A stretch of 64,000 nucleotides of DNA from Paratinospora sagittata (Eukaryota; Streptophyta; Magnoliopsida; Ranunculales; Menispermaceae), in NCBI GenBank assembly GCA_035771175.1, contig CM069607.1:5329501-5393500 (forward strand), read 5' to 3'. The notes beneath the pieces are model-generated. The model had not been told where the DNA came from, searched no databases, and saw only the letters and a list, made by a program, of their open reading frames with translations. Of this stretch, positions 1 to 13,638 are shown one piece after another (position 1 is the first letter of the stretch; each line of letters opens with the position of its first letter). Both the position numbers and the translations under genes were made by a program.

Positions 1-1024
1 GTATGTAAGTTAAGCTTAAGCATAGTCTTATAACTTACTATACATGACCATAATAAATGATGATTATATATTGGTTCATGTCAATCTAATCTATTGGTCA
101 ATGGTAAGTTTAATGAAAATGTTGATGATTTAAAAGTAATGAGGATGTTATAGAGGTTATCTGCGACAGAATTAGTAACAACAAGTGGCTGTGCTCCATT
201 TTTGAGGGGGACAATTATGTATTGAAATTGTGAATTCTCTTGAGAAAAGCAGTAGTCTCTGCCTTATTGGAGTCTTCAAAATGAAAAAAACTTGATTGGA
301 TTGTTTCATTTTTTTTTTTTAAACTATTTGGAACATTGCAGTAGCGTGTGGTCTCTGAGATATCATAACTAGAAGACCTTAAAAGATTTACTTTCATAGT
401 CTTCAAAAGTAATTCATAGTGAAAATAAGTAGAATGTATTTTACAAATTCTTCTCATTTTTGCTTGCTTATATATATAGATATATAATTATGCACAAAGA
501 CAATGTCGGAATGGTGTAGCAGTTTTTGAGTAGGATTTTCTTTTGTGCAGTTTGTGAGAGACCCTTATATATCAGTTATAGTAACTGTGTATTTATCAAG
601 TACTGAATCACATCAACATCAAAAGACCTTAATTCTCTTACAACTGCTGTAAAATAATGCTTATCGGTTATCATCATAGCAAAACAGCTTCAATTTGTTT
701 TGGTGATGCTAGAAGCGTAAAACTCTCTTAACTTGTACCTTTCTAGTACTCCTCATTAACCTAAATCAATTTTACAAACAACTAGTAGTTTGAATGTTCA
801 TGGCTTTTAGATACTCATATTGGGTCTACCTGACAAATTTAAATACCATAGAACATATGCTTACTCAGTAGTAGTTCTATCAAGTATCAATACTACAACT
901 ATGGTTGTATTTTTGGTTATTGGGCTTTTTTCTGTGTCATGCTTTTTACTAAATGTAGTTTGGGAAAGGATTGGTTGTGTTGAGTTGAGTATGCTTTTTA
1001 CTAAATTAATTCATTATTTGACAG

Positions 1025-2608
1025 GATGAGAAGGATGCCATTAGAGGTCTTGACCTCTTATACAGGAGGGTTGAGGTACGTATCATTCATCAATTATTAT
1101 TTTTGTGTCATAAACTTGCCAACTTGAGCAATTTGTTAGATTGTAATAGGTACTAATATTAACCTATCAGTACCTTAGCATTTTAAGTTTGCATGTATTT
1201 GAATGTTGCTACCATGAGCTATTGAGATGTTCACTGTCTGAATGACCCCTTAAAATCTCTGGGTTTAATACTTGATTTTTCATATTATTTATTTTTCCTT
1301 TGGTGTATTCAAGTTCCTAATCCTGTTCACATTTTAGACTGAGATTTTAAAGCAGGAGGCTACTCCTTCCATGAAACTACTGAACGAACTTTTGAATCTC
1401 TATGATGGATTCAATGATGAAGGATGGCTGAAGGAATGTAGAAAGCGCATGGTCGATACCTTTCCAAGAGAGGATCCTTTTACTCTACTTGTACCGGAAG
1501 GATTTGACGTCAACACGGTATGCCATAAATTAATGTCTAACATGAAAGATTTTAGATATTTTTATAGATTGTGTTAGTTTGTAATGTGAGCTATTAATTT
1601 TCTTAGTTTTTGCAATTTTTTCCTAGAAATATTTCTAAAATGATACTTTTGTTTGTTCATTCACAATTTTATTAATTAGTCACACTAATATATTTTCCTG
1701 AATGACAAAAATATGAGCTATCTGAAATTTATGGTTGCAATAGTCAAGCATCTCTATACCATGTTGTGGGGTTATGATATTCATTTCTCTTATTTTCTCA
1801 CCTTCAAACCTCTTCTACAGCCCACTTCTCATTTCCTTGTTTCATTCATTCAGCAATGACATTGTAAGCACATAAGACCTTTGTAAGGAAAAGTTATCAT
1901 GTCATTTACTATCCCCTCTTGCCCGTGGAAGCGCTTCTAGCAACCTTCATTTTGTCTTGAGTAGTCTTAGGTAGTGTTTGTTAACTCTATTTAATCTCTA
2001 CTTCTACTTTAAAATCAACCTCTATTTGTAAATTTGTCGCAGACGCTTAAGCTCTTACAAATAAATCAAAATTTTTAGCTTCTTTTGTCGAGGTTATACC
2101 TCTATTTTAATTAAAGGTAGAAAAAAATAAAAATATTCACCCAGAAAATAAGTTTTTCATTATTCTCTACTATCTTTTTTGTTGATCAATCCCATTTACC
2201 TAGGAGATGTTGTAGAATACTAGAATCTATCGTTCTTCACGTTGTCATGCATAATTCTGAGTTGTAACATTGGAACAAATTTGCTTAAATCTTGATTACA
2301 TCTGCTTGACTACTGATCTTTATGAATATTGCAATCAAGTTATTAATTTACTCGTAACATACTTCTTCTATCAGCATCAAGGTCAATTGAAACCACCGGT
2401 GGAGGGTGATGATGTTTTACTGAGAGTAGACTTTGTCAGAGAAGTTGATGCATTGCTACAAGAAGTTCGCTCCGAAGAAAGTGAAGAACAAATCGCACAA
2501 GGTCTTGATCCTGAATCAGTTGTAAGTAGGTTGAAGCAACAAGAGAAGCAACAGACTATACACCAAGTAGAGGCACTGCTAGATTTGGCAGCAACTCTGA
2601 AATGGTAG
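1025..2608 (+). CDS. 3' end of a conserved plant protein gene (At4g37920-type, tentative)
   Basis: Three in-frame exons, all phase 0: 1025-1075 (17 codons, starting DEKDAIRGLDLLYRRVE), 1338-1517 (60 codons) and 2375-2608 (77 codons plus TAG). All are flanked by AG acceptors and GT donors. The 5' exons lie before the window; the window itself begins with a donor-like gtatgtaagt, so base 1 may be the first base of an intron. The last exon is rich in charged residues (VDALLQEVRSEESEEQIAQG) and ends LLDLAATLKW. The piece reads as a soluble, partly coiled-coil protein with no visible membrane segment. From memory it resembles the C-terminus of the plastid protein At4g37920; this is recognition without an alignment. 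Splice structure is secure, product name is not. Confidence 0.6.
1971..2182. repeat. MITE-like element, copy 1 (in intron)
   Basis: Lies in the last intron of the first gene. It begins gtagtgtttgttaactcta and shares a scattered but colinear match with a second copy at 21652-21879, including the shared ctctacttctactttaaaat-type stretch and a 3' part with ttcattattctctac. The right end is degraded, so the border is approximate. The second copy shows inverted ends, which supports a non-autonomous DNA transposon. Confidence 0.5.
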
Positions 2609-4300
2609 TAGTAGTTTTATGCGGCGTGTTTCAACTGAATCTTGTTTGTTCTATATATCTCTTTATACCATAATTGGAGCTCAAGTGCAAGTATTGCAAC
2701 AATGCAACGAGTGAAGTGAGTGGAGTGATGGGTGGGAACCCATTTTATAGGAGGAGAGTTTAACCTCTCACCCTTCAAAGGCGATGTGGAACGGGGAGGG
2801 GTTCTCCCCTATAAATACCCCCCACACCACCCAACTTCCATTCCTCATTCCTAAGGCTCAAAACTGCAGCCTTGTAAATGGGACTTCGCTTAGTGAAAGG
2901 ACCGATTAAATGGGTTTTTTTTTTTTAGTGAGAGGCCTTTTGAAAATTAAGCTTTTATATTTTCTAATAGTATTAATTAAATTTTTGATATATTTTTGCT
3001 ATTGATTTTATAATTTTTCTTATTTAAGTTTTATTATTTTTTGGGTTTGAGGATTTTTATAAACCTGCCCGACCCGATGGCTTACTTGGATCGGGTGGGT
3101 GAGTGATAGATATTTTTTTGGCGGGTCGGGTGAAAATTATTGTCAAACCCGACCCACTCTCGGCCCTACCAGTAATAATAAATTAAAGTAATTTTTATTT
3201 TAAGAAAAAAGAAAATCTAAAAGGACGTGTTTGACTTTTGCTATTATTTTCTTTAATGTTATTAATTTTTCCCACTTCTTATTATTCTTTTCTCATTTTT
3301 TTATTTTTTTGAAAAGGGAAAAAGAATTTCAAAAGTAATATTGTTGGCGTATTTTTATTTTTAAACATTAGAAAAAAAATTAAGATATATTTTTTGCACT
3401 TTGAAGAATTTTCTGTGGCACATCTACTGTAATTTTTTTTTTATATTTGAAATAAGATTGATATAATATGAAAACAATTATTGTTTAATACTGATAAATT
3501 ATAATATATAATTGTTGGATGTTTAAATTTTATTTTTAAATGGATCTAATTTATAAAGAAAATCTTTTAATAGTGGAAGATGTTATTTTAATTTTGTTTC
3601 ACAGCTCTTTTTTTTTTTTTAATATGAAATGCATGTAAACAAAATTTTTCTATAATATTAATTTTCGAACTTAAGAAAATCATTTCTCTCTTGGATATCT
3701 TTTAATAATATTAATTTTATAATTTTTTTTCTCTTTTTGATAATGAATATATAAGGAAAATTAAATCTTAAAATAATAAAGAGAGGAAACAAAATAAACT
3801 AATCGTATTAGAGAGATGAATAACAAGGATTATCCAAATAATTTTAAGATTCTCTTAAGGCCGTGTTTGGTATGAGATAATTTATGGGGCCAACGAGATA
3901 TAGTGTGTTGTTTCTTAGATTGCTATGTAACTAAATTTGGGCCAACACTCCATTGAGAACGAAGTGGATTTTCCATGTATTGACATACTTTATTGACAGA
4001 TTTTAGTCTAGGGAACTTTCTTACTTAATCTTTAAATCATGAGCTTGACCCAATAGAATTATAGACACTTACATTATCTTTCAAAACCCTTTCAAGATTA
4101 AAAAATAATAAAAGAAATCGTGCGTTTCATGGATCCGGAATTGCAGCAATTACTTAATTTGCATATCTTTTAATTTATTTGGTCTGAATTCCAGAAGGAG
4201 TTACTCTTTTGAATAATTTAAGAATAATCAAGACGGACACATTTCACTACTTTTGTTATTTTAAGTAATTGTATATCTTTTAACTTATAATTAAAATTGA
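2609..4300. other. Intergenic, AT-rich, with decayed repeats
   Basis: No coding exon seen. At 2695-2890 there is a GC-richer block with a TATA-like cctataaatacccc followed by ttgtaaatgggacttcgctt, which looks like a piece of an LTR promoter. At 3068-3170 the words cccgacccga and cgggtcgggt occur in both orientations, as in the inverted ends of hAT-type MITEs elsewhere in this window. At 3858-3900 ggccgtgtttggtatgagat resembles a Tourist/PIF terminus. The rest is poly-A/poly-T rich sequence. Confidence 0.4.
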
Positions 4301-4304
4301 GTTA

Positions 4305-4460
4305 TGTTGGCTCAGTGAAAGTGGGCTAAATCTTTGATTGTTCTTATATAAAAGTTTTAGAGTTTGATTTTTAAAGGTATTTTTGTTGGGAAAGATCTGC
4401 TATTTCATTCTTGAACGAGGATTAGTCTACCTCATAAACCTAAAAAAAAAAAAAAAAAAA
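4305..4460 (+). mobile_element. tRNA-derived SINE, family A, copy 1
   Basis: Contains a pol III A-box-like ttggctcagtgaaagtggg, a weak B-box-like gagtttgattttt about 50 bases on, then gaacgaggattagtctacct, and ends in a run of A (4441-4460). The same words in the same order occur on the minus strand at 56000-56215 (ttggctcagtggaagcggg, gaacgaggactagtccc). The shared architecture and the poly-A tail support a retroposed SINE lying just upstream of the OSCA gene. Confidence 0.6.
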
Positions 4461-4599
4461 ATTGAGTTAAGCCAGTTGTTTATAGCTCACCAAGGCGGTT
4501 TTTGTAAATAATTACAAATACAAGTATCTCGCAGCAATTACCAATATCTCCCACAAATAAATTAAAGAGGGCCCTACATTTCCGTTATTCCGTTATGAA

Positions 4600-5933
4600 A
4601 TAAAAGCGTGGGAACGGAGTAAGTGGTAGAGAGGAGGAGGGGTAGTTTCGGAAAGTCGGATTGACATTCAAATTATTCTCTTGTTTGGTCTTTTTCATTT
4701 CTCGCGAACTCGAAACGTTGGAAACGTTACAAAAGAAAGAGCGAGGGAGGAGCGAAAAGAAAAAACTGCTCCGCTCTCGTTGCCGCCCTCCCTCGCCTCG
4801 CTCACGTCGCAGAGACGACACCGATTTCACAGAACCCACCAAAAAATCCCTTGTTTTTTTTTTCCTTGTTTTCGATTGTAAAGAGAGGTTGGTGTTTTTG
4901 ATTTATTGCTCGCGTCTCGAATCTCACATTTTTGTCTATATATATATATATAATTTTATTTTATTTTTTTTTGATTTTGTTTCTTGTTTCGTTTGCATTG
5001 TCATGTTCAGAGCCAAATCCGATGAGATTTTGGTTTTGAGGATTTGTGGTTTGATGGATTCAGGAATCGGTTTTGGCGAATTTGATTCGATTTATTATTA
5101 TTATTATTATTATTATTTTTTAACTATAAGCAATGTAGTTGAGATGATTTGATGATTTTTGATTGATAACTTGGAAGTTCATTGATTCTTCTTGCAAGGC
5201 TTGAACTTTTTTTTTTTTTTTTTCTTTCTCGCCTTAGAGGTAGAGAGAAAAATAGAAGCAGGAATTCTCATTTTTTGAGCTTAGGAGTTGTGTTCGTCAA
5301 ACGGATGTCGATTGATTGTTGTCCACAAGGCAAAGGTCAATAAAAGCTCAAATTTCTGGATTTTTCATTTTTTTAATAATGATCGTTGGGTCATATTCGG
5401 TCCTCAACTGCATTTTCTTAGATGAGTTTGGAAACTGAAGAGTTGAATGGTTTAAGATGTAGGTTCGAGCGGAAATCCGACCAAAGCAGAAGTTACCAAT
5501 TTAGCAAATTCTGCTTTTCAAAGTTTTATAGATTAGCTTAAGGTAGCAAGTAATGAAAAAAAGAAGCAAAATTTAGTGATGCTGCAAATATAATTGCATT
5601 TCTTTTGAAACTCAATGAAAAACAAATTCTTCGCCATTTCTTTTTTGAGTTAGATTGGGCTCTGATCAGAAATTCCCAAAATATTTGTCTTCATTAATTG
5701 ACATTCCTTGAAACTTGAAACCACAAAAGAATTGTTTTTAGTTGGAGTGTAATAATAGAAACAAGAATCAAGATGACTGTTCATAGTACCTGTAAATGAT
5801 GTTACAATGTTTCCCTGCTTTGTCAACCACAGCTTTATTCTTCATGTGTTTTTCATTCAAGTACATCGGATGTTTCTGAAGCTTGCATTTTCTATCTTAA
5901 AATTTCAGGGGATTATCAGTATCAGTGGAATAA
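4600..5933 (+). promoter_or_regulatory. 5' leader region of the OSCA gene with a leader intron
   Basis: A GC-richer, pyrimidine-rich stretch at about 4600-4910 (ctccctcgcctcgctcacg) is typical of a plant transcript start and 5'UTR exon. The coding start at 5934 is preceded by an acceptor, aaatttcag at 5900-5908, so the leader is probably interrupted by an intron of about 1 kb. The donor is not certain. The interval also has a (TA) run near 4938 and a (TTA) run at about 5092-5116. The reading frames crossing 4661-5152 are low-complexity and not considered genes. Confidence 0.45.
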
Positions 5934-8900
5934 ATGGCTACTCTTTCAGATATTGGTGCAGCAGCAACTATTAATATTCTATCTGCCATAGCATTTCTTG
6001 TGGCATTTGCCATATTAAGGCTTCAACCATTCAATGATAGAGTATACTTCCCGAAATGGTACCTCAAGGGAATAAGAAACACCCCTACACATTCTCGAGC
6101 ATTTGTAAGCAAATTTGTTAACTTGGACTTCAGAACATATATAAGGTTCTTGAATTGGGTGCCAGCAGCATTAAGGATGCCAGAACCGGAGCTTATTGAT
6201 CATGCAGGTCTTGATTCTGCTGTATACATTCGAATTTACCTTCTTGGGTGAGTTCACAAGATGCATCTTCTGGTGTTTGCTTCATTTTCTGCCTCTAGTT
6301 TGTTAACTATAGCTTTTTATACTCAATGGTTAAATTAAATAACATGCTTCACTAGTTTTAGTTACCTATATACATGTGGGAGATGTGGCCTATTGGAATA
6401 TAATTTTGTAGCTGAACTAACTTATTTTAGTTGCCTATGTGCACTTTGTCTTGTGATTTTCGGAAAGATGGATAAGATCATTCATTTGTCTGTGGAACAG
6501 AGATTCTTTTATATATTTCCACTTATCGTCTATTTTTGTTCTCGATTTCTTTTTAACGGGTGATCTAACTTGAAGCATTCCATGGGCAGATTGAAACTAT
6601 TTGTCCCTTTGACCGTGCTTGCTTTTGCTGTCTTGGTACCTGTTAATTGGACTGGTGAAACACTAGAGAGTATTGAGGATTTGACCTTCAGTAATATTGA
6701 CAAGCTCTCAATATCAAATGTTTCACCTGGATCAAAAAGGTTAGAGTTATTCATTTTTTCTCTCTTTTTTTTAATCCAGTACTTTATGGCTGTGATACTC
6801 TTTAATTATAATTAATTTATAGTATATGCCATCCTCATTGTGTTTCTTGTAACCCATTTTACTTAAGGTAATCAATAAAATATAGTAGAAACTAGAAAGG
6901 AATGGTTTTGACTGATTAAATGGTGGAGGTCCAGCATTTAAGTAATACTTTGGGCACTTAGTTATTACATTGTTGGGCATCCTACCAGCTATAGCATTTT
7001 AAGTCCAGTAATTTCTGACAAGGTATCACATTATAAGCTTCAAATCATGGGTAGTGTAGACATCAGTGATTAAACAGCTGACTGGTTCTCAAACATAATA
7101 TGCGGAACCACCGTGCCAGATTGATTTATGCAGGTCCATTGCAGTTTTAAGATAGTTTTTTTAGTAGAAGGTTGAGAAGTTATAAAGACTTGAAAACCTT
7201 AAAATTCCCAGGTTGAAGAGTGGAATCCATAAATAATAAAGCAAATAAGAGGAATTTTAGATACCATGAATGTATAAAATGAAAAAGCTGAAGTAACTAA
7301 TATTAAGCAAAAAATCATAAACCATGAGCCGCTCTAGATGGAATTTTATTCCTCAGTAGACACTACATCTATCAGCCACAAAATATGCTGGTTGTTGTGG
7401 CTATGGTGGAGAGGCTGCTTGGAAACTGATCTCTATTGATCTGTTCTCTTGTCTTTATCTGGCTTTGGATTAAATGTCCATTGCATTTTCCTATATGTTC
7501 TAATCCATGGCTATGAATTCTGTTGTGAATAAAGTTTTCTTAGTTCTTTTAAAATAAGGAAAACTTCTCTGTTTTGATCTTCAAAAGATTTTAGTACGAT
7601 CCTCTAATACCATGAACCCTAAGATTTCTAGGTGGTTGATCATGATTATTTTTGGTTTTGTACTAAAATGGTGGTCCTTCGCCTACAGGTTTTGGGCACA
7701 TTTAATGATGGCTTATGTCTTTACATTTTGGGCATACTACGTGCTATATAACGAATACAAGAGAATAGCTTCTATGAGGCTGCATTTTCTTGCGTCAGAA
7801 AATCGTTGTCCAGATCAATTTACAGTGAGTTTGTTTCTGATATCCCTTGTTTTCTCTTTCAGTGCACTTCTAAAACGTTGCCTTTTTACTTCTTTCCTCA
7901 TACATGTATTAGTCACTAATGTAGTAGAGTTTGAGTTTAGGCTAAGAGAAGACTGTTTTTTCAACCCTGGAAGTGATTTCCTTATAGTTAGATCCTATGT
8001 GCGAGGTTCAGGGAAATTCTTGTGCGAGGTGTGCTGCTTTGCTATTTATTAACACTAAACCTATTTTTAGCTTTCAGGTTTTTAAGAAAAGTGACATATC
8101 ATATGTTTATTTTGGTAACCTATTAATTCTAACTAATGTCATCTCTATTTTTAAACTTTTGATGCTCGGAGGATTCATCACATCCCTCCCCTCTGGTTTG
8201 TTATTGGCTTTGTGCACAAGACATGACTTCTTGTTTATCATAGTTAATTGTGTTAGCTTTTCTTCTTCAATTTTTTGTCTTAAATTTAATTCTTTCTACC
8301 AGATACGATGACCATGGTTTTTTTTTTTTATCACTTATTTTATAGAAAAGATCGAAAGAATACAGCTTCTATAAGAAAATGTTGAATTTCTTGTTTGGAT
8401 AACCCTTAATACTGTATCCTAATAATTTATTGTGTTCATTGCATGAAACTTTCTGTAATGCAATTCCAGATTCTCTTTATTCCATATTGATTCCACATTA
8501 TAGTCTTCTACAGGTACTTGTAAGAAATGTTCCTCCTGATCCTGATGAGTCAGTTAGTGAGCATGTTGAGCATTTCTTCTTTGTCAATCATCCTGATCAC
8601 TATCTTACCCATCAGGTTAGTATTTCTACAAAATGAGTCTATTTGGTATCAGTTTGGTTGGTCCAAAAAAGAGCTGACTTTGAGGCATCTCTAATTTTTT
8701 AGTATTGCAATTTCTTATCTGCAACTGACTGTATACTTTGAAATTTAGGTTGTTTGCAATGCCAATACTCTTTCAACTTTGGTGGAAAATAAGAAAGGTT
8801 TGCAAAATCGGCTTAATTACTACCAAAATAAATATGAAAGAAATCCAAGCAAAAGGCCAACTACGAAGGTAATTTTCTTCAAATGATTGCTTATTTACTC

Positions 8901-11900
8901 TTGTTTTTCTTAATTCTTAACTTTCTTCTTCAGGACATTTTTTATTTTTTGTGTATGTTTCAAATGGTTAGCTATCAATATTAAGTTATTATTTGAGTCA
9001 GCAGTCCATTATCTCATTCATAATCTTTTATATAGAAAGGTTTCTTGGGACTGTGGGGAGAACCGGTGGATGCAATTGACTATTACGTCTCTGAGATTGA
9101 GAAGCTATCTAAAAAAGTAAGTCTTAAATACCGTCTTCTTCCCTTAAATGTTCTTTTTTTGTCAGATTTTTTTTGGGAGATTGTCTTAACATATTTCTTT
9201 CCTTGTATTCCACCGACTTTTCCTCTTCTATGAATTCTTCACTGCCACCCTCATCATGGTCAGTCTCGTCATCATCATTCCTGTCATCTTTCATTATTAG
9301 CAGGGACGAAAAATAAATTGGAAAGACAAGTATTGAATAAAGAAAATAATGAAAGAATTTACACCTTAAAAAGTTGAAAAGAAGTATGCAAGGAAAAGGG
9401 AAATTAATCGCAGATCATTGCTAATAACAAATATGATTTGGTTGTTTCCTATCGATTTTCTCTCAAATATCTCTAGTTCTAACTGGATGAGGAAGAAATT
9501 ATGAATTGATGTATTTTCCTGAACAAATATAAATCAACATGCACCGACATGTTTTTGTATATTTGCTTCAAATTTAACTGAGATAGTAATTGTAATGACT
9601 CTATTTTCCATGTTTATATCAGTCATATGCTTGCTTAGTTATATCCAAAGAATTCTATAAATGGCCATACGATACAAAATTAGTGCTAAAACTATCCATT
9701 TGGGTTTTCATGTGCACAAAGCACCTATGGACTGCCAATGCAGCTAATATGCTGAATGATTTTCTCATTATTTGCAATGGCTATGAAATATGGTTCAGGA
9801 TCAGCAGCTAAAACTTCATTTGAATCTCTGTGTTGATTTGACTTTTTTACATGGCTCCATGGTAGTAAGCCTTGCATATAGTGGTTCTAACTAATACTTT
9901 AATGAAACTGTCCTTCAAATATAACATGAAGGACGGATTGTCAACAGCCATTTTATTTTATAACATGAAGCAAGATCAATGTTGCAATATAGAAATCAAC
10001 AACAAATTATTTTATGGACACATTCAGAAGACAATGTTAGCAGGTTGAAGAGAGAGATTAACATTGTAGGAATGTGGGGTGAAGGAGAGAATGGATCCAT
10101 TTTTTCAGAAGATATTTTGAAGAATGTTTTTGACATCTTCAAAATCTTTCTTGTTCCTTTTTGCTTGTATTTTATGATTCTATATATATATAATTCCTGA
10201 ATTTTCTTCTTGAGTACACATTTCCTATTTGATCATTTAACTCCCCCTAGTGCATATTGATATATCATAATAATGCATCTTTTTTTGTTCTGATTCAAAG
10301 TCTTACATATAATGTGTCCCACTATTGAGCCTAGGGCTCCACTCCATGTTCTTGGAATTTGTGTTGAACTGTTTAAGAGAGCATGTGCTTTTCATGTTGT
10401 CTTGATTTGTCTAAGGAAAGGTTTCTTATTGCTAATAGAATAGAAGAGTTTTTCCCTGTCGAACATGCTTAATCAATGGGATATTTTTTTTTAATTCATT
10501 TAAATTTGTCCTTTTTCTTCTCTTGTTTCTAAACCATTATTTTTTTATTTTTTAATTCAGGAATCTACAGAAAGGGAAAGAGTTCTAAGTGATCCTAAGG
10601 CTATAGTACCGGCAGCGTTCGTTTCTTTCAATACCCGATGGGCAGCAGCTGTTTGTGCTCAGACTCAACAATCAAGTAATCCAACCAGATGGTTGACAGA
10701 ATGGGCGCCTGAGCCACGTGACGTCTATTGGGCTAATCTTGCAATCCCATATGTTGAACTCAGCATCCGGAGATTGATTATGGCTGTCGCGCTTTTTTTC
10801 CTTACATTTTTCTTTATGATCCCTATTGCAGTTGTTCAGTCCCTGGCTAATATTGAAGGGATAGAGAAGGTCTTTCCTTTCTTAAAGATATTAATTGAGA
10901 AGTAAGTTTTTGTTTTGTTTTTCTTTAGTTTCTATAACCTGTTGATTGTTCTTCTGAAAATATGCTACAGTGCTCTTGAAATTTTCATCATGCAAAATTG
11001 TGAGTTATGTAGGACTTTTTTGTACGATCATGTTGGTTAAACACGGAGCAAAGAGCTCTTCAGTAAAAGATTAATAATCTCTCATAAAAATTTTGAAGTA
11101 CCTGTAGGGCTTGTTTCCAGAATGACTGATATTTTAGTGGATCAGATTCTTCGATCTCATTTTGAGTAATGGTGTGATAGGCATTCATAGGAAACAGTCT
11201 TTCAGTTAAATTGTGGTTACACGTGGGACAAATTCCAACACTTGTAATTCATTATATTTGTAACATCTGAGTGATGTAATATTTCAATTTGACTCTTGGA
11301 GAAATTGGATTGGAGATTTAACGAAATGTACCTGTAGCATGTAAAAATAGAAAATGGAAGATCTGTTTAGAAACAATAAACTTAGGTAGGAGAAGCTCTT
11401 GATCTTTAAATGATCTAGTTTTCTGTAGTGAAAATTGAAATGATTGTGTTATGGTCCATGCTGTGATGAGTTTTTCTTTTCATTGAATTATATATTGAGG
11501 CATGTGCGTGTAGCATTTTTGAGAAATAACTATTATTATTTTATTTTAGAACTGTAATGAAAGTGAAATGCATCAATAAAGGTGCAATTTAAAGGCCTGC
11601 AGCATTGTTTTCGTCTGACACCAATATGAAGTTATGAACATATAATTACTCTTGGAAGTACCTTTGTTTTTTGCTGGCACCAATTATCAAATTCGTTATA
11701 TTAATGTCTAAAATGTCATTGCAGGAAGGTCGTAAAATCAGTCATTCAAGGTTTTCTTCCTGGGATTGCATTGAAGATATTCCTCATTCTTCTTCCCACA
11801 ATACTTATGACTATGTCCAAGATAGAAGGATACGCATCACTATCATCTTTGGAGAGAAGATCTGCTGGCAAGTTTTATTTATTCATACTTGTGAACGTGT

Positions 11901-13638
11901 TTCTGGGGAGTATAGCTGCAGGAACAGCATTTCAACAGCTTCATCATTTTATTAATCAGTCTGCAACTGAGTAAGTTACTAGTTTCTACCTTCTACTTGT
12001 CAAAAGCATATCTAACTTACTTGCTTAGCTCTCAGCAGATGGAAATATTAGGAAAAAAAATGGTTTCCAGATTAATGAAAATTACTATCTTAAGTTCTCA
12101 AGCTATGGATTATTATAAAGTCCATTGGTGTATGTCCTGCATGATTTGTTTTGATCCATGGTTGGAGGTTTTGATTCTTTTTCCAGGATTCCAAAAACTG
12201 TTGGTGAATCCATTCCCATGAAAGCAACGTTCTTCATTACTTATATAATGGTTGATGGTTGGGCTGGAATAGCTGGGGAGATTCTTAGGTTGGTTCCATT
12301 GATTATTTTCCACCTAAAGAATGCATTCTTGGTAAAAACAGAGCGAGACAGAGAGCAGGCTATGGATCCTGGGAGCCTAGACTTTGCTTCTTCTGAACCT
12401 CGAATTCAACTATATTTCTTGCTCGGTCTTGTCTATTCGGTGGTCACACCCATCCTTCTCCCTTTCATTGTCGTCTTCTTTGGTTTTGCTTATTTGGTTT
12501 TCCGTCATCAGGTATCTTAATCTAGGCCCCTTGGCTTACATGCTCTTCAAATTTTCTTTTGCTACTGAAATTTTGGAGAAAAGAATATGTTGTGTAATAT
12601 GACTTGGAATCTTAGTTGCAATGCCATCGTCTAGGGGATTCCCTTTACTTTCTTTCCCTTTCTTTGAAGTGTTTGTTTCATAGTGTATGTAAACTGTTCC
12701 TTACTGTCTGGTGTTTCGTCTTGTAGATAATCAATGTGTATGACCAAAAATATGAAAGTGGGGCAGCATTTTGGCCAGATGTCCATAGGCGTTTAATCAT
12801 AGGAATGATAATATCACAACTTTTACTTATGGGATTGATGAGTACCAAAGACGCTGAGCAGTCAGCGCCATTGCTTGTTGCCCTTCCTATCTTGACCATC
12901 TGGTTCCATAGATTCTGCAAAGGTCGTTTTGAAGCTGCATTTGTAAAATTCCCTCTACAGGTTGGTGACTTTTTCCTTAGTTTTTTTTTTCCCACTGTCT
13001 TCACTGATAAAGCTCATGGGCATAATTCATCCTTGAAAATCGGCTTGCAAGAAGAGGTAGCCCACGATTTATAAATTGTACATTATAGTTGTACCTAGGT
13101 GATGTAGGTTTATGCTAATACATTTGCTCTGATACTATGATAAAGCCCGTGGGCAGAACTCATCTTTGAAAATCAACTTGCCATGATAAAGTTGCCCACG
13201 ACTTATACATTACACATCATAATTGTACCTAGGCAATGTTAGACTATGCTAACACACACATCTCACTTAGACGTGCACTTTCAATCACTATATAATCAGA
13301 GCTCTATACCATTCTGATCATAATGCTTACTACACTACACAATTATTGTATTTTCAAAATTCGGGAGGAATGATCCTTGTATGATGATCTTTTTATCACA
13401 GGATGCAATGGTGAAGGATACATTAGAGCGGGCTACGGAGCCAAGCTTGAATTTGAAAGGCTATCTTCAGGATGCTTATGTGCACCCTGTGTTCAAGGGT
13501 GGTGAGATTGAGAACCGTTTGGCCCTTGATGAGGAAGAGAACAACCCCTTAGTGGCAACCAAGAGGAATTCTCATAGGAGCACTCCTAGTCAAAGCAAAA
13601 TTGGTTCTGAAATTGGTTCTGATGCTGGAGGTCAATGA
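5934..13638 (+). CDS. OSCA1: OSCA1-clade hyperosmolality-gated calcium-permeable channel (CSC1-like)
   Basis: Coding exons: 5934-6247, 6590-6739, 7689-7824, 8514-8615, 8749-8868, 9036-9116, 10561-10901, 11725-11970, 12187-12511, 12727-12960, 13402-13638. All have GT/AG borders and join in frame to 761 aa, close to the usual 760-780. The N-terminus MATLSDIGAAATINILSA is the first membrane helix of the family. Then come the conserved LRLQPFNDRVYFPKWYLKG, the cytosolic PHM7-type domain starting VLVRNVPPDPDE, and the 7-helix DUF221 core with SIPMKATFFITYIMVDGWAG and RHQIINVYDQKYESGAAFWP. The tail has NLKGYLQDAYVHPVFKGG. OSCA proteins are dimeric, mechanically and osmotically gated cation channels of the plasma membrane. 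I see no frameshift or missing segment. Clade assignment is firm; which Arabidopsis member is orthologous is not. Confidence 0.95.
13010..13257 (+). repeat. Diverged tandem duplication in OSCA intron 10
   Basis: Two copies of about 120 bases lie head to tail. Copy 1 starts at about 13010 (aaagctcatgggcataatt), copy 2 at about 13142 (aaagcccgtgggcagaact). Both contain the word cttgaaaatc or tttgaaaatc, gcccacga, and ttgtacctagg in the same order. The intron's 3' splice site is downstream at 13401 and is not affected. Confidence 0.6.

Noticed and set aside
551..580. Possible 10-codon micro-exon FVRDPYISVI
   Set aside because: Has an AG before and GT after and keeps phase 0, but no independent support; chance is likely in an intron.
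4661..5152. 163-codon open frame upstream of OSCA
   Set aside because: Low-complexity (poly-Tyr, poly-Phe, poly-Ile stretches from microsatellites) and lies in the OSCA leader region.
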